From an uncultured Candidatus Poseidoniales archaeon (GTDB lineage Archaea > Thermoplasmatota > Poseidoniia > Poseidoniales > Thalassarchaeaceae): a stretch of DNA of 34,574 bases. The notes beneath the pieces are model-generated. The model was not told the origin of the DNA. It saw nothing but the letters and a program-made list of their open reading frames with translations, and did no database searches. Positions 23,001 through 31,291 of this stretch are shown one piece after another (position 1 is the first letter of the stretch; every line of letters starts with the position of its first letter). The DNA lies in the NCBI GenBank assembly GCA_902514485.1, contig CABXQY010000007.1, positions 1-34,574 on the forward strand, in the 5' to 3' direction. The translations under genes and the position numbers were made by a program.

Positions 23001-23906
23001 ATGACGAAAGGCGAAATCGTACTTGGTTGTCTTGCCCCCCACCCCCCACATCTCGTTTATGCAGAGAACCCTCCTCAGAATGAAGCATTCAGCGAAGGTG
23101 GTTGGGAAACACTTCGATGGGGATATGCGAAACTTGCTCGAAAATTAAAAACAATTGATTATGATGCGATTGTAATTTTTACTCCTCATTGGCAGACTTA
23201 CATTGGGACTCATTTCTTAGGGCTTCCAGAATTCAAATCAAAATCTGTAGATCCAGTGTTTCCAAATTTATTTCGATATAATTATGATTTAAGGGTTGAC
23301 GTAGAATTAGCCGAAGCCATGCATGAAGAAACAGCGAAAGCAGGTATAATAACAAAAATGATGCGGAATCCTGACTTTAGAGTCGATTATGGTACAATTA
23401 CTTCATGTCATCTCTTGAATCCAGATTGGGATAAACCCATAGTCACAATTTCTAGTAATCGTAATTCACACTACTATTCCAACGAAGTGATGATTGAACA
23501 GGCCAAAGCATTGGGTGAAGCATGCATGAAGGCTATAGAAAAAAGCGGTAAAAAGGTTGTTTTAGTTAGTAGTCATAGTTTAAGCCACCGTCATTTCGTC
23601 ACTGAAGCTCCTCTTCCTGAAGATATGAGTAGAGAACACATATACAACCATAGTCAATATGTTTGGGATATGAAGATAATCGATATGTTCAGAGATGGGA
23701 AAATGCAAGAAGTAGTGGACATAATGCCAGAATATACTGAACAAACGATAGCTGAAACAGAAGCGGGTGGACTAATTTGGATGATGGCTGCCATGGGCGT
23801 CCCAAGTTATCCAGCAGAAATTTATGGTTATCAATCGGTAATCGGTACTGGCAATTGCATTGCATGTTGGGACCCGAATAATAATACTAGGGAGCTAGTT
23901 CTTTGA
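23001..23906 (+). CDS. Class III extradiol dioxygenase, catalytic (beta/AmnB-like) subunit
   Basis: A 301-residue LigB-superfamily enzyme that opens aromatic rings next to a hydroxyl or amino group with non-haem Fe(II). Candidate iron ligands are His14 (APHPPH), His63 (TPHW) and a Glu in AETEAGG (252 or 254). The catalytic His is in SSHSLSH (192 or 196). The N-terminal HPPHLVYAENPPQNEA and SEGGWE resemble 2-aminophenol 1,6-dioxygenase beta. I start it at 23001, where AAGGAGAG lies upstream and the domain begins at once; 22953 would add 16 residues with no family match. It is first in a coupled three-gene cluster. Confidence 0.87.
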   Translation: MTKGEIVLGCLAPHPPHLVYAENPPQNEAFSEGGWETLRWGYAKLARKLKTIDYDAIVIFTPHWQTYIGTHFLGLPEFKSKSVDPVFPNLFRYNYDLRVDVELAEAMHEETAKAGIITKMMRNPDFRVDYGTITSCHLLNPDWDKPIVTISSNRNSHYYSNEVMIEQAKALGEACMKAIEKSGKKVVLVSSHSLSHRHFVTEAPLPEDMSREHIYNHSQYVWDMKIIDMFRDGKMQEVVDIMPEYTEQTIAETEAGGLIWMMAAMGVPSYPAEIYGYQSVIGTGNCIACWDPNNNTRELVL

Positions 23907-23915
23907 GGTGATTTA

Positions 23916-24842
23916 ATGAGCGAAGATTCACCTATTTTATTCGGACTTTATGTCCCCCCTCATCCACAACCTCTGCTCAGTCCTGATGCGAATCAAGGAT
24001 ATTCTAATTTGCGTGCTGCCTTCGAAACTTGCAGAAAAAGAATCGAAGAAAGTGACGCGGACCTGATATTAGTTTATTCAACAACATGGCCAAGTGTTGT
24101 TGGTCACCAAATACAAGCACTGAAAGAATCAATTTGGACTCACGTTGATGATGATTTTCATTATCTCGGTAGTATGCCATATAATTTCAAAATTGATACT
24201 GATTTTGCTAATGAATATTGTTCTGCTGCCAAAAAAAGAGGTTTACATGCCCGTACAGTAGAATATGAAGGATTCCCGATAGATACTGGTTCTGTTGTAG
24301 CACTCAGTTTACTTAACCCTGACAACCGTATACCTGCATGTATTGTTTCTAGTAATATGTATGCAAACCGTTCGGAAACTATTGTCTTAGGTAAATCCGC
24401 TAGTGATGCCTTAATTGCTCAGGGTAAAAAAGCGGTTATAGTAGTGGTATCAAGTCTCTCTAATAGGATGTTCACAGAGCATATAGATCCTGCAGATGAT
24501 CGAATTCATAGTTCTAAAGATAATGAATGGAATGAGAAAATCCTACAATTCTTTGCTGATGGTAGGTTAGAAGATTTAAGCCAACTAAGTCGTGAAATTC
24601 ATGGACAAATAAGAGTTCAAAAGGTGGTTGCATACAAACCTGCTTGGTGGTTAGCATCTGCAATGGGTCAACATAATAATTACCAGGGTGAAGTATTGGC
24701 TTACGAGGCCTTACACGGTTCTGGGGGGGCAGTCATTCAGCTAACTCCTTCTACAGGTTCATTTGGCGATAAAGAGTTTGATGAAGATGATGTTGAATTC
24801 TATCAAGGCGATCGTAATGTCTTGAATAAGGAGAACTTTTGA
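23916..24842 (+). CDS. Extradiol dioxygenase non-catalytic (alpha/AmnA-like) subunit
   Basis: A 308-residue paralog of the preceding gene. The first His is kept (VPPHPQP, His16), but the second iron ligand is Thr57 (STTWP against TPHW). The Glu region is replaced (KVVAYKPAWW) and the catalytic His is lost (VVSSLSN). This is the state of the alpha subunit in alpha2beta2 2-aminophenol dioxygenase. It starts 9 bp after the beta gene with a GAGGTGAT ribosome site and overlaps the next start by TGATG. The role is probably structural, in a heteromer with the beta subunit. Confidence 0.85.
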   Translation: MSEDSPILFGLYVPPHPQPLLSPDANQGYSNLRAAFETCRKRIEESDADLILVYSTTWPSVVGHQIQALKESIWTHVDDDFHYLGSMPYNFKIDTDFANEYCSAAKKRGLHARTVEYEGFPIDTGSVVALSLLNPDNRIPACIVSSNMYANRSETIVLGKSASDALIAQGKKAVIVVVSSLSNRMFTEHIDPADDRIHSSKDNEWNEKILQFFADGRLEDLSQLSREIHGQIRVQKVVAYKPAWWLASAMGQHNNYQGEVLAYEALHGSGGAVIQLTPSTGSFGDKEFDEDDVEFYQGDRNVLNKENF

Positions 24843-25486
24843 TGTCTAAAGATGAGTTGACTGATTTTGAGAAACGTCGTAAACTCATCGAAGGGATCAT
24901 ATTTTCTCCTGATGATTTTGTTGAAAAAATGTATTCGGAATATGGTAAATCATTGCTTAGTTCTGCGGGTGGTGCATTAGGTGCTGCAGCTGGTGTAGCA
25001 GTAGGTGGCCCAGTAGGTGGTATTGTAGGTAGTGTAGTAGGTAAGAAAACAGCGGGTAAATTAGTGACTGAAAATGGCCCTTTTATCTCTACAGAAGGAC
25101 CTTCAGCAGTAGGCGCATACCCTCATTTACATAGAGTAGGTAATTTGATTTTTGTTAGTGGGATAGGTCCAAGGAAGCCAGTTACAAACGAAATACCGGG
25201 AGGTCCAATTAAGGATGAAGATGGTAATCCATTGGACTACGACATCAGAGCTCAAACTCGTTCTGTTATTGACAATATTCGAATAATTCTTGAAGAATAT
25301 GGTTCAAGTCTAGAAAATGTCGTGGATGTATATTCAATGCTTATAGATATGGACCGAGATTTTGCAGGATATAACGAGGTATACGCCGAGTACTTCTCTG
25401 AGATTATGCCTTCAAGAACTACTTGTGCAATATCGGCCCTACCCACACCTATTGCAGTGGAACTAAAAGTTATAGCTAAAGTTTAA
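24842..25486 (+). CDS. RidA-family protein (2-aminomuconate deaminase-like) with glycine-zipper N-terminus
   Basis: About 214 residues. Residues about 80-214 are a RidA/YjgF domain, with VGAYPHLHRVGNLIFVSGIG, DIRAQTRSVIDNIRIIL, DFAGYNEVYAEYF and the conserved Arg of SRTTCA. The match is closest to the 2-aminomuconate deaminase branch (AmnD/NbaF). The first 75 residues form an extra region: a charged helix, then a Gly/Ala zipper (GGALGAAAGVAVGG) usual for membrane-associated proteins. With the two upstream genes it reproduces the ring-opening and deamination steps of 2-aminophenol breakdown. The start overlaps the upstream stop by one base. Confidence 0.82.
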   Translation: MSKDELTDFEKRRKLIEGIIFSPDDFVEKMYSEYGKSLLSSAGGALGAAAGVAVGGPVGGIVGSVVGKKTAGKLVTENGPFISTEGPSAVGAYPHLHRVGNLIFVSGIGPRKPVTNEIPGGPIKDEDGNPLDYDIRAQTRSVIDNIRIILEEYGSSLENVVDVYSMLIDMDRDFAGYNEVYAEYFSEIMPSRTTCAISALPTPIAVELKVIAKV

Positions 25487-26511
25487 TTCAAAACTTTATT
25501 TATTCTCTCAGGAGTACAGTCCGTCGGCGCTGATACAGGGTTACATGCAACAGGATTTCCTTCAGGAATTTCTACCCAATAATCTATCCCATCGACTTTA
25601 GCAGGATAGTCAGTAGATATTGAATGCGCTCCTACTGATATTGCCGCATTAAGCCTAGTTTTATTATTATCATCTGCTTCACCATTTTCCGCATTATCTG
25701 CTCTCGATCTAACGATATAACCATCTTTGACCAATGCTCTAATTTCATCTGCATTTCCTACTGGATCTGTATTCGAGAATATTGCTGCTTCTGAACTACC
25801 GGCTTCTGACATTGTGAACATTCTTGCATCATTCAGTCCAGGGAATTTTTCATGATATCTCTGTCTTAATTCTCCACTTGATAGGAGAATAAACATTGCT
25901 TTACCCCTTGAATCATCTAGTAACGGCCATCCATTTTCCATTATTGCCTGAGAAAGTGTTTCTGAGTCCTTTCTCACATCATCGGGAGTAATTGTTTTGT
26001 TTCGTGGCCAAAATTCGATTATTTCTTGTTCAATACTGTCTAATAGATTCTGCAGTTCTACTATTGCAGTATTATCCGTACTTTGCTCTACCCATTCTTT
26101 TGGTTCAATCCAGATCATAAATGGGACATGTTCAGAATTTTCGTTAGACCAACTCAGAAGTGTGTTCAGACATTCCTCAAATGTGATACAAGTTGTTCGT
26201 AAGTCATACTGATTATGATAAACATAGAGTTGTCCTCTGGCATCCCACCAAACATCAATTTCAAACTGTCTCACTCCCTGTTCTTCCGCTTGTATATTTA
26301 ATGGCTGGTGTGAATATTCATATGCTCTTAATGTGGGGCCCAATGGCTCTAAGTGGTACGAATTATGAGTGCCTTTTACCTGAATATGATTTATCCTTAG
26401 AGGTGTCATGTCATCTTCATTATCAGAGAATATTTTTTCTGATTGAGATAGACAGCCACTGATTGAACCCGCTGTAATAATCAACACCATAAGGACTGAA
26501 ATCGCCTTCAT
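25483..26511 (-). CDS. PI-PLC-like phosphodiesterase lipoprotein
   Basis: About 342 residues from the ATG at 26511, chosen because it begins a lipoprotein signal (MKAISVLMVLIITAGSISGC). Cys20 would be lipidated, anchoring the enzyme outside the cell. The body fits the Ca2+-dependent phosphoinositide phospholipase C-like barrel: HIQVKGTHNSYH (first catalytic His), FEIDVWWD, YVYHN (second His), MIWIEPK and a C-terminal STDYP. A phosphodiester lipid or related substrate is likely. It converges with the RidA gene (4-nt overlap) and is divergent from the permease gene. Confidence 0.82.
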   Translation of the reverse strand: MKAISVLMVLIITAGSISGCLSQSEKIFSDNEDDMTPLRINHIQVKGTHNSYHLEPLGPTLRAYEYSHQPLNIQAEEQGVRQFEIDVWWDARGQLYVYHNQYDLRTTCITFEECLNTLLSWSNENSEHVPFMIWIEPKEWVEQSTDNTAIVELQNLLDSIEQEIIEFWPRNKTITPDDVRKDSETLSQAIMENGWPLLDDSRGKAMFILLSSGELRQRYHEKFPGLNDARMFTMSEAGSSEAAIFSNTDPVGNADEIRALVKDGYIVRSRADNAENGEADDNNKTRLNAAISVGAHSISTDYPAKVDGIDYWVEIPEGNPVACNPVSAPTDCTPERINKVLN

Positions 26512-26513
26512 CT

Positions 26514-26538
26514 TGTTCGGCCTACAATACTGTTCGGC
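26514..26538. repeat. Direct repeat TGTTCGGC in a divergent promoter
   Basis: TGTTCGGC occurs at 26514-26521 and again at 26531-26538, 17 bp apart, in the 80-bp gap between the divergently transcribed lipoprotein and permease genes. It could be a regulator site, but two 8-base copies are weak evidence. Confidence 0.3.
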
Positions 26539-26591
26539 GTTAACAATTTCGGAGTACAAACCTTCAACTATAACCAATCTTTCGCATAAAT

Positions 26592-28256
26592 ATGGATAGG
26601 TTGTCACCATCAGAAGTTCTAGGAATAGTTCTTCAACCTATTGAAAGAGTAACTGAGACTTTAGAACGCAAATTAGGACTCTTTTCAGTGGTAATTCTTT
26701 CATTATCTGCAATGTTGGGAAGTGGACTTTTCGTCCTTCCTTCTTTAGCTATGATGGAACTTGGAGGAGGTGAAATTCCAGTTGGTGGTATTTGGTTAGC
26801 GTATTTATTTGCAGGTTTAGTAATTCTACCTGGTGCGATATCGAAATCTGAGCTTGCATCTGCAATGCCTTCTTCCGGCGGAGCTTATGTCTATATCGAA
26901 AAAACATTTGGTCCAATTATTGGCACAATATCTGGATTAGGATTGTGGGCTAATTTTATGCTTAAATCTGCCTTTGCGTTAATTGGTTTCAGAGCATACT
27001 TATGGGTTTTACAAGGAATTTTAGGTTTTTCAATCAATCTTGACGTTGCAGTTATGATGATGTTGGCCTTGATTGTAGGAATTAATATTTTAGGCGCTAA
27101 AAGTATTAAGAAAGTACAAACGCCAGTTGTTTTAATTTCTGTCACATATCTATTGTTTGTTTGTTTCTGGGCTTTATCAACATCTGAACTAAATTGGAAT
27201 CATGCGTTGTCTAGAGAGTCATTCGGACCAGATTGGCATAGTTTTTCATCAACCGCAGCACTAGTCTTTGTATCATATATTGGAGTCACAAAAATTGCAG
27301 CAGTTGGTGGTGAGATTAAATCTCCCAGTAAAAATTTACCATTTGGAATACTAATCTCATTACTTTTCAGCATTGTTCTATATGTTTTTGTTACTCTAAC
27401 AATGGCAATTACAGTTGATCCAGCGAATTATATTGAAAGTGGACACGCACGAGAAGATCCAATCTATATTTTCGCGCTAGATGTAGGAGGTCAGACAGTC
27501 GCAACAATAGCAGCTACATTTGCAGCGGTCACAGTTCTCTCAGGTTCACTTGCAGGTATAATGGCCGCATCTCGATTCCTTTTTGCTATGGCTAGGGACA
27601 ATCTTCTACCTGCATTTTTTGAAGATGTTCATGGTAGATTTGCGACCCCTCATTGGGCAATATTCGGTACTGGTTTATCGATGGCTGCGGCAATAATGTA
27701 TCTTCCAGTTCATGATGTAGCAGAATTTGCTTCAGGATTTAATATTATGATTTTTATTGTTATCAATGCTTCTGTGTTAGTGCTCCGTTCATCAGCGAAA
27801 TCACATTGGTATGAACCAAAATGGAAATCACCTTTATTTCCTTTAATCCAGATTATAGGAATTTTAGGTGGTTCAGTTCTTATCTATGCAATGGGATCTA
27901 AGGCAGTAATTGGTGGAACCGCTGCTATTGTAATTGGATTAATTATCTACCAATCATATGGTAAAAAACATACCGAGAAACAGATTATTACCCCTTGGGA
28001 AACTTTCCGTCTGACATTTACTAATCCTGATGAGGTAGAACATCGGCGCCGATGGGCAGCATTCCATGCAGCAGATACTGAGAGAAATAATCATCTAAAT
28101 CTACACGAATTTATCTCAGCTATGCAATCTCTAGGTTTCTCTGGAGAAGGTGAAGATGCACTGAGAGAATATTTCCATGCCGCCGATGGAAATTGGGATG
28201 GTATATTAGAAATCGATGAGTTCTTGTTGGGTGTAGAAGAATTAGAGTTTGATTAG
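26592..28256 (+). CDS. APC-superfamily amino-acid permease fused to a C-terminal EF-hand pair
   Basis: A 554-residue protein. Residues about 28-450 form an APC transporter with some 12 helices. The first helix has the substrate-loop motif SAMLGSGLFVLPS, and AMPSSGGAYVYIEKTFG is the family block before helix 3. After the last helix a linker leads to two EF-hand units. The loops are DTERNNHLNLHE (495-506) and DGNWDGILEIDE (532-543), each flanked by aromatic-rich helices (FHAAD both times). The second loop matches the D-x-N-x-D-G-x-L-x(3)-E consensus well. The first has weaker ligands. A calcium-sensing permease is inferred. No join artefact is visible; the frame is continuous. Confidence 0.9.
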   Translation: MDRLSPSEVLGIVLQPIERVTETLERKLGLFSVVILSLSAMLGSGLFVLPSLAMMELGGGEIPVGGIWLAYLFAGLVILPGAISKSELASAMPSSGGAYVYIEKTFGPIIGTISGLGLWANFMLKSAFALIGFRAYLWVLQGILGFSINLDVAVMMMLALIVGINILGAKSIKKVQTPVVLISVTYLLFVCFWALSTSELNWNHALSRESFGPDWHSFSSTAALVFVSYIGVTKIAAVGGEIKSPSKNLPFGILISLLFSIVLYVFVTLTMAITVDPANYIESGHAREDPIYIFALDVGGQTVATIAATFAAVTVLSGSLAGIMAASRFLFAMARDNLLPAFFEDVHGRFATPHWAIFGTGLSMAAAIMYLPVHDVAEFASGFNIMIFIVINASVLVLRSSAKSHWYEPKWKSPLFPLIQIIGILGGSVLIYAMGSKAVIGGTAAIVIGLIIYQSYGKKHTEKQIITPWETFRLTFTNPDEVEHRRRWAAFHAADTERNNHLNLHEFISAMQSLGFSGEGEDALREYFHAADGNWDGILEIDEFLLGVEELEFD

Positions 28257-28317
28257 TGATTGATTAGGCGTTTAATTGAAGGCATGTATCTTGCTCGAAC
28301 ACTCCGAAGGTGAGCGT

Positions 28318-29133
28318 ATGGCAATATCTAGTCGAGCAAAAAAAGTTACAACGCATACACTACAAGAAATGAAAGCAAGTGGTGAGAAAATCACTATGTT
28401 AACCTCATATGACTATTCATTAGCGAGACTAGTTGACGCAGCAGGGATTGATGTAATTCTTGTGGGTGACTCAGCATCCAATGTAATGGCGGGAAATGAA
28501 ACAACCGTTCCAATCACTTTGGATCATATGATTTATCATGCACAATGCGTGATTAATGGAGTAGATAGAGCATTAGTGGTTGTTGATATGCCATTTGGAA
28601 CATATCAAGGAGATTCCAAAACTGCTCTCGATTCAGCAATTCGTATTATGAAAGAATCCGGGGGTCATGCCGTAAAATTAGAAGGAGGTTCAGAGATTGT
28701 AGAATCAGTGGTAAGGATTCAGCAAGCCGGAATCCCAGTAATGGGCCACCTTGGATTAACCCCTCAGTCAATTTATAAATTTGGAACTTACAGCGTTAGA
28801 GCCAAAGAACAAGATGAAGCAGATAAATTACTTGAAGATGCCAAGTCATTACAAGAGGCTGGTTGCTTCTCGATAGTTTTTGAAAAGATACCTGCAGAAT
28901 TAGCTAAAGAAGTCAGTGAAGCTCTAACAATACCTACTATTGGAATAGGGGCAGGAGTCGACTGTGACGGTCAAGTTTTAGTCCTTCATGATATGCTTGG
29001 TATTACAAAAGACTTCAGCCCAAGATTCCTAAGGAGATATGCCGATTTAGGCGAAACTATAGATGGAGCGGTCAAGCAGTACATCGAAGATGTACGTCAT
29101 AAAGAGTTTCCAAATGCTGATGAAGGTTACTAG
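28318..29133 (+). CDS. panB: 3-methyl-2-oxobutanoate hydroxymethyltransferase (ketopantoate synthase)
   Basis: A 271-residue enzyme that transfers a hydroxymethyl group from methylene-tetrahydrofolate to alpha-ketoisovalerate in CoA biosynthesis. Visible are [33 protein letters not shown] with the Mg-binding Asp, [29 protein letters not shown] and [21 protein letters not shown], all in family order. I start it at 28318, where GAAGGTGAG lies upstream and [11 protein letters not shown] fits family N-termini. An in-frame TTG at 28276 would add 14 residues. It uses the same keto acid that valine metabolism supplies. Confidence 0.95.
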   Translation: MAISSRAKKVTTHTLQEMKASGEKITMLTSYDYSLARLVDAAGIDVILVGDSASNVMAGNETTVPITLDHMIYHAQCVINGVDRALVVVDMPFGTYQGDSKTALDSAIRIMKESGGHAVKLEGGSEIVESVVRIQQAGIPVMGHLGLTPQSIYKFGTYSVRAKEQDEADKLLEDAKSLQEAGCFSIVFEKIPAELAKEVSEALTIPTIGIGAGVDCDGQVLVLHDMLGITKDFSPRFLRRYADLGETIDGAVKQYIEDVRHKEFPNADEGY

Positions 29134-29192
29134 TTTTTATCATTCATCACTCCAAAACTTCAAGGACAGCCGCCTGCATAGATGAGATTGCT

Positions 29193-30152
29193 ATGAGCGA
29201 ACTTTGGGTCGAGCGACATCGTCCGCGTACTGTTGGTGATATCAAAGGTCAGCGTGCGGTAGTTGAGAGACTGAGAGCATATGCTCAGAAACGTACCTTC
29301 CCCCATTTACTGTTTGCAGGCCCTCCTGGAACAGGTAAAACTACTGCTGCAATTGCCCTAGCAAGGGATGTATTTGGAGAGGGGTATCGTACTAATATGC
29401 TCGAAATGAATGCTAGTGATGAAAGAAAATTAGAGTCTATTAGAACTAAAGTGAAATCCTTCGCTAGAACTGCACCTGTACCTGGAACCACATTCAAAGT
29501 AATCTTTCTTGATGAAGCAGATGCATTAACTCCCGATGCTCAGGGTGCTCTGAGGAGAATAATGGAACAATATGCCGAAACTTGTAGATTCATTCTTTCT
29601 TGTAATTACTCTTCTAAAATTATTGAACCAATACAATCTCGGTGTGCTGTATTTCGTTTCCGACCATTAGCCGCGGATCAAGTTAGAGAAATGATAGTTA
29701 ATGTGGCATCTGGAGAAAATATTGAATTACATCCAGAAGCGGCAGATGCGATTGTCCATGTTTCTCTTGGTGATTTAAGAAAAGCGATTACTTCTCTGCA
29801 AGTTGCGGCTTCGTTAGATACCAATGTGACACGTGAATTAATCTACGAAACTACTGCGACCGCACCTCCTGAAGAATTACATGGTTATTTCTTAGCATGT
29901 CAACAAGATGGTTTTCAACCCGCACGAAGAAGATTGAGGGAACTTCTCGATAAATTTGGTCTGGCTGGGACCGATTTAGTAAATCAGTTACACAGAGAAT
30001 TGGGTAGTGTGACATTTTTTGATGAATCACAAAAACTCAAAGTTACAGAAGTAATGGCTGAAACCGATTTCAGAATGGTTGAAGGTGGAGGAGAATCGCT
30101 ACAATTAGATGCTATGACTGCAAAGATTTGTTCACAAATCAAAGAACAGTAG
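29193..30152 (+). CDS. rfcS: Replication factor C small subunit
   Basis: A 319-residue clamp-loader AAA+ ATPase that opens PCNA at primer ends. It has WVERHRPRTVGDIKGQ, Walker A GPPGTGKTT, NASDER, Walker B VIFLDEADAL, sensor 1 SCNYSSKII, the trans-acting Arg in QSRCAVFRF, and sensor 2 GDLRKAI. The C-terminal collar domain is present, and the length is normal for archaeal RfcS. It shares no operon with panB (59-bp gap). It overlaps the convergent membrane gene by 14 nt. Confidence 0.97.
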   Translation: MSELWVERHRPRTVGDIKGQRAVVERLRAYAQKRTFPHLLFAGPPGTGKTTAAIALARDVFGEGYRTNMLEMNASDERKLESIRTKVKSFARTAPVPGTTFKVIFLDEADALTPDAQGALRRIMEQYAETCRFILSCNYSSKIIEPIQSRCAVFRFRPLAADQVREMIVNVASGENIELHPEAADAIVHVSLGDLRKAITSLQVAASLDTNVTRELIYETTATAPPEELHGYFLACQQDGFQPARRRLRELLDKFGLAGTDLVNQLHRELGSVTFFDESQKLKVTEVMAETDFRMVEGGGESLQLDAMTAKICSQIKEQ

Positions 30153-31005
30153 TTTGTGCAATTGAAATTGTATAAACCAATTCTGATGTATTTACCCAAG
30201 GATTTCCTTGTTCAGTCATTGTAATTTCTAGAGTATATTCGCCTGGTCCAAGAGTCCCTAAATCCCATGCCATTCCTACATCGCTCTCATGCTGTCCTAT
30301 TTTGCTACCTCTAGTCCAGTTGGTTACTGAATCAAACATTTCGTTTTCTTCAGTATGCGAAATTACAGTCCCATTTGCTAATTCACGTAATATTTCTCCT
30401 CGATATTTTATTACTGCATTTATTTGAACAGACTCCGCATTCACATTATCTCTTACTGCCATTCCTAAAACTACATCGACAGTATCTTGATTCATATCTA
30501 TGGTGTAGATGCCGTTCTTCCAAGTTGTATCTTCAATCCCTTCAGTTTGTTCAATATCTATCCCTCCTGCCAGTGTCGGCGGAGCAATGTCAGCAAGTGG
30601 TGGATTAGACAATATGAAGGATAATGCTAGCCATGTAAATATGAACAAGAAAATACCTCTGAACCAGTTTCCATTAGTATACAGTTCATTATATTTAGTC
30701 GGTATGACAATTTTGTGAAGTGGAACTATTGTTGCGGATAATAATAATGGTAATAAGTATAATAAAGGCCCTGGACCATCGATTTCAGGCATTAACAAGT
30801 AGCGTATTCCTGCAGCTACTGCAACTCCATAAATAATTACAAGCCACATTGAGTAAGCATCCGCGACTTCCTTTATTGAATGCATCAATGGGTCAAAAGG
30901 TTCAATCTTTTTCGAGGTAGATTTACCTCCGTCTCTGTCACTACTTGACTTGCGTTTACGATCGTTGTAAGCGCTTGCACGCAAGGCAGTGTCTACGTCA
31001 ACCAC
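30139..31005 (-). CDS. Three-helix membrane protein with extracytoplasmic beta domain
   Basis: A 288-residue protein with a GTG start. A basic cytoplasmic N-terminus (KRKSSSDRDGGKSTSKK) is followed by three hydrophobic segments (about 52-72, 80-100 and 115-133). A beta-rich domain of about 150 residues follows, with a WKNGIYTIDMNQDTVDV strand pattern and LGPGEYTLEITM, which looks Ig- or CARDB-like. The family is not recognised. The tRNA lies 112 bp upstream on the other strand. Confidence 0.65.
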   Translation of the reverse strand: MVDVDTALRASAYNDRKRKSSSDRDGGKSTSKKIEPFDPLMHSIKEVADAYSMWLVIIYGVAVAAGIRYLLMPEIDGPGPLLYLLPLLLSATIVPLHKIVIPTKYNELYTNGNWFRGIFLFIFTWLALSFILSNPPLADIAPPTLAGGIDIEQTEGIEDTTWKNGIYTIDMNQDTVDVVLGMAVRDNVNAESVQINAVIKYRGEILRELANGTVISHTEENEMFDSVTNWTRGSKIGQHESDVGMAWDLGTLGPGEYTLEITMTEQGNPWVNTSELVYTISIAQTTVL

Positions 31006-31117
31006 GTATTGCCGATGCTGAACTATACATCAAGGGTACGGATAGACAAGGTTCCATAAAAACCTCTTTTGGAGGACGGTTATACTCAAATGGTGGTTGT
31101 TACTCGAGCCACTTACT

Positions 31118-31269
31118 GCCGGGGTGGCGTAGTTGGTAGCGCGTCGGACTCATAGGGTAATTTTGTGTGGAAATTTGATTTCTACTGAAACTAGTCATGA
31201 GCGCAACAGCCTGCTTTGAGTGTCTGAGACATCCGAAGGTCGCGGGTTCAAGTCCCGCTCCCGGCACCA
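31118..31269 (+). tRNA. tRNA-Met (CAT anticodon), elongator, with intron
   Basis: Exon 1 is 31118-31154 and exon 2 is 31231-31269. The acceptor arms are GCCGGGG and TCCCGGC with discriminator A and an encoded CCA (31267-31269). The anticodon stem is TCGGA/TCCGA with loop CTCATAA across the splice. The T arm is GCGGG-TTCAAGT-CCCGC. The D arm has AGTTGGTA. A CAT anticodon could also be tRNA-Ile2, but the anticodon-stem and acceptor sequence and the intron after position 37 fit archaeal elongator Met. A TATA-like TTATACT lies about 35 bp upstream. Confidence 0.93.
31155..31230 (+). other. tRNA intron with bulge-helix-bulge junction
   Basis: A 76-base intron lies between anticodon-loop positions 37 and 38. 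CTCA in exon 1 pairs with TGAG (31225-31228) to form the central four-base helix. The 5' bulge is TA^G and the 3' bulge is AC^A, both three bases and cut after the second. GGTA and TGTC form the inner helix. This is the standard substrate of the archaeal splicing endonuclease. Confidence 0.88.
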
Positions 31270-31291
31270 CCATTTACAAATAGTTCAACCG

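Noticed and set aside
31062-31075. Small inverted repeat ACCTC-TTTT-GGAGG upstream of the tRNA
   Set aside because: Only a 4-bp stem in a promoter region; too weak to call.
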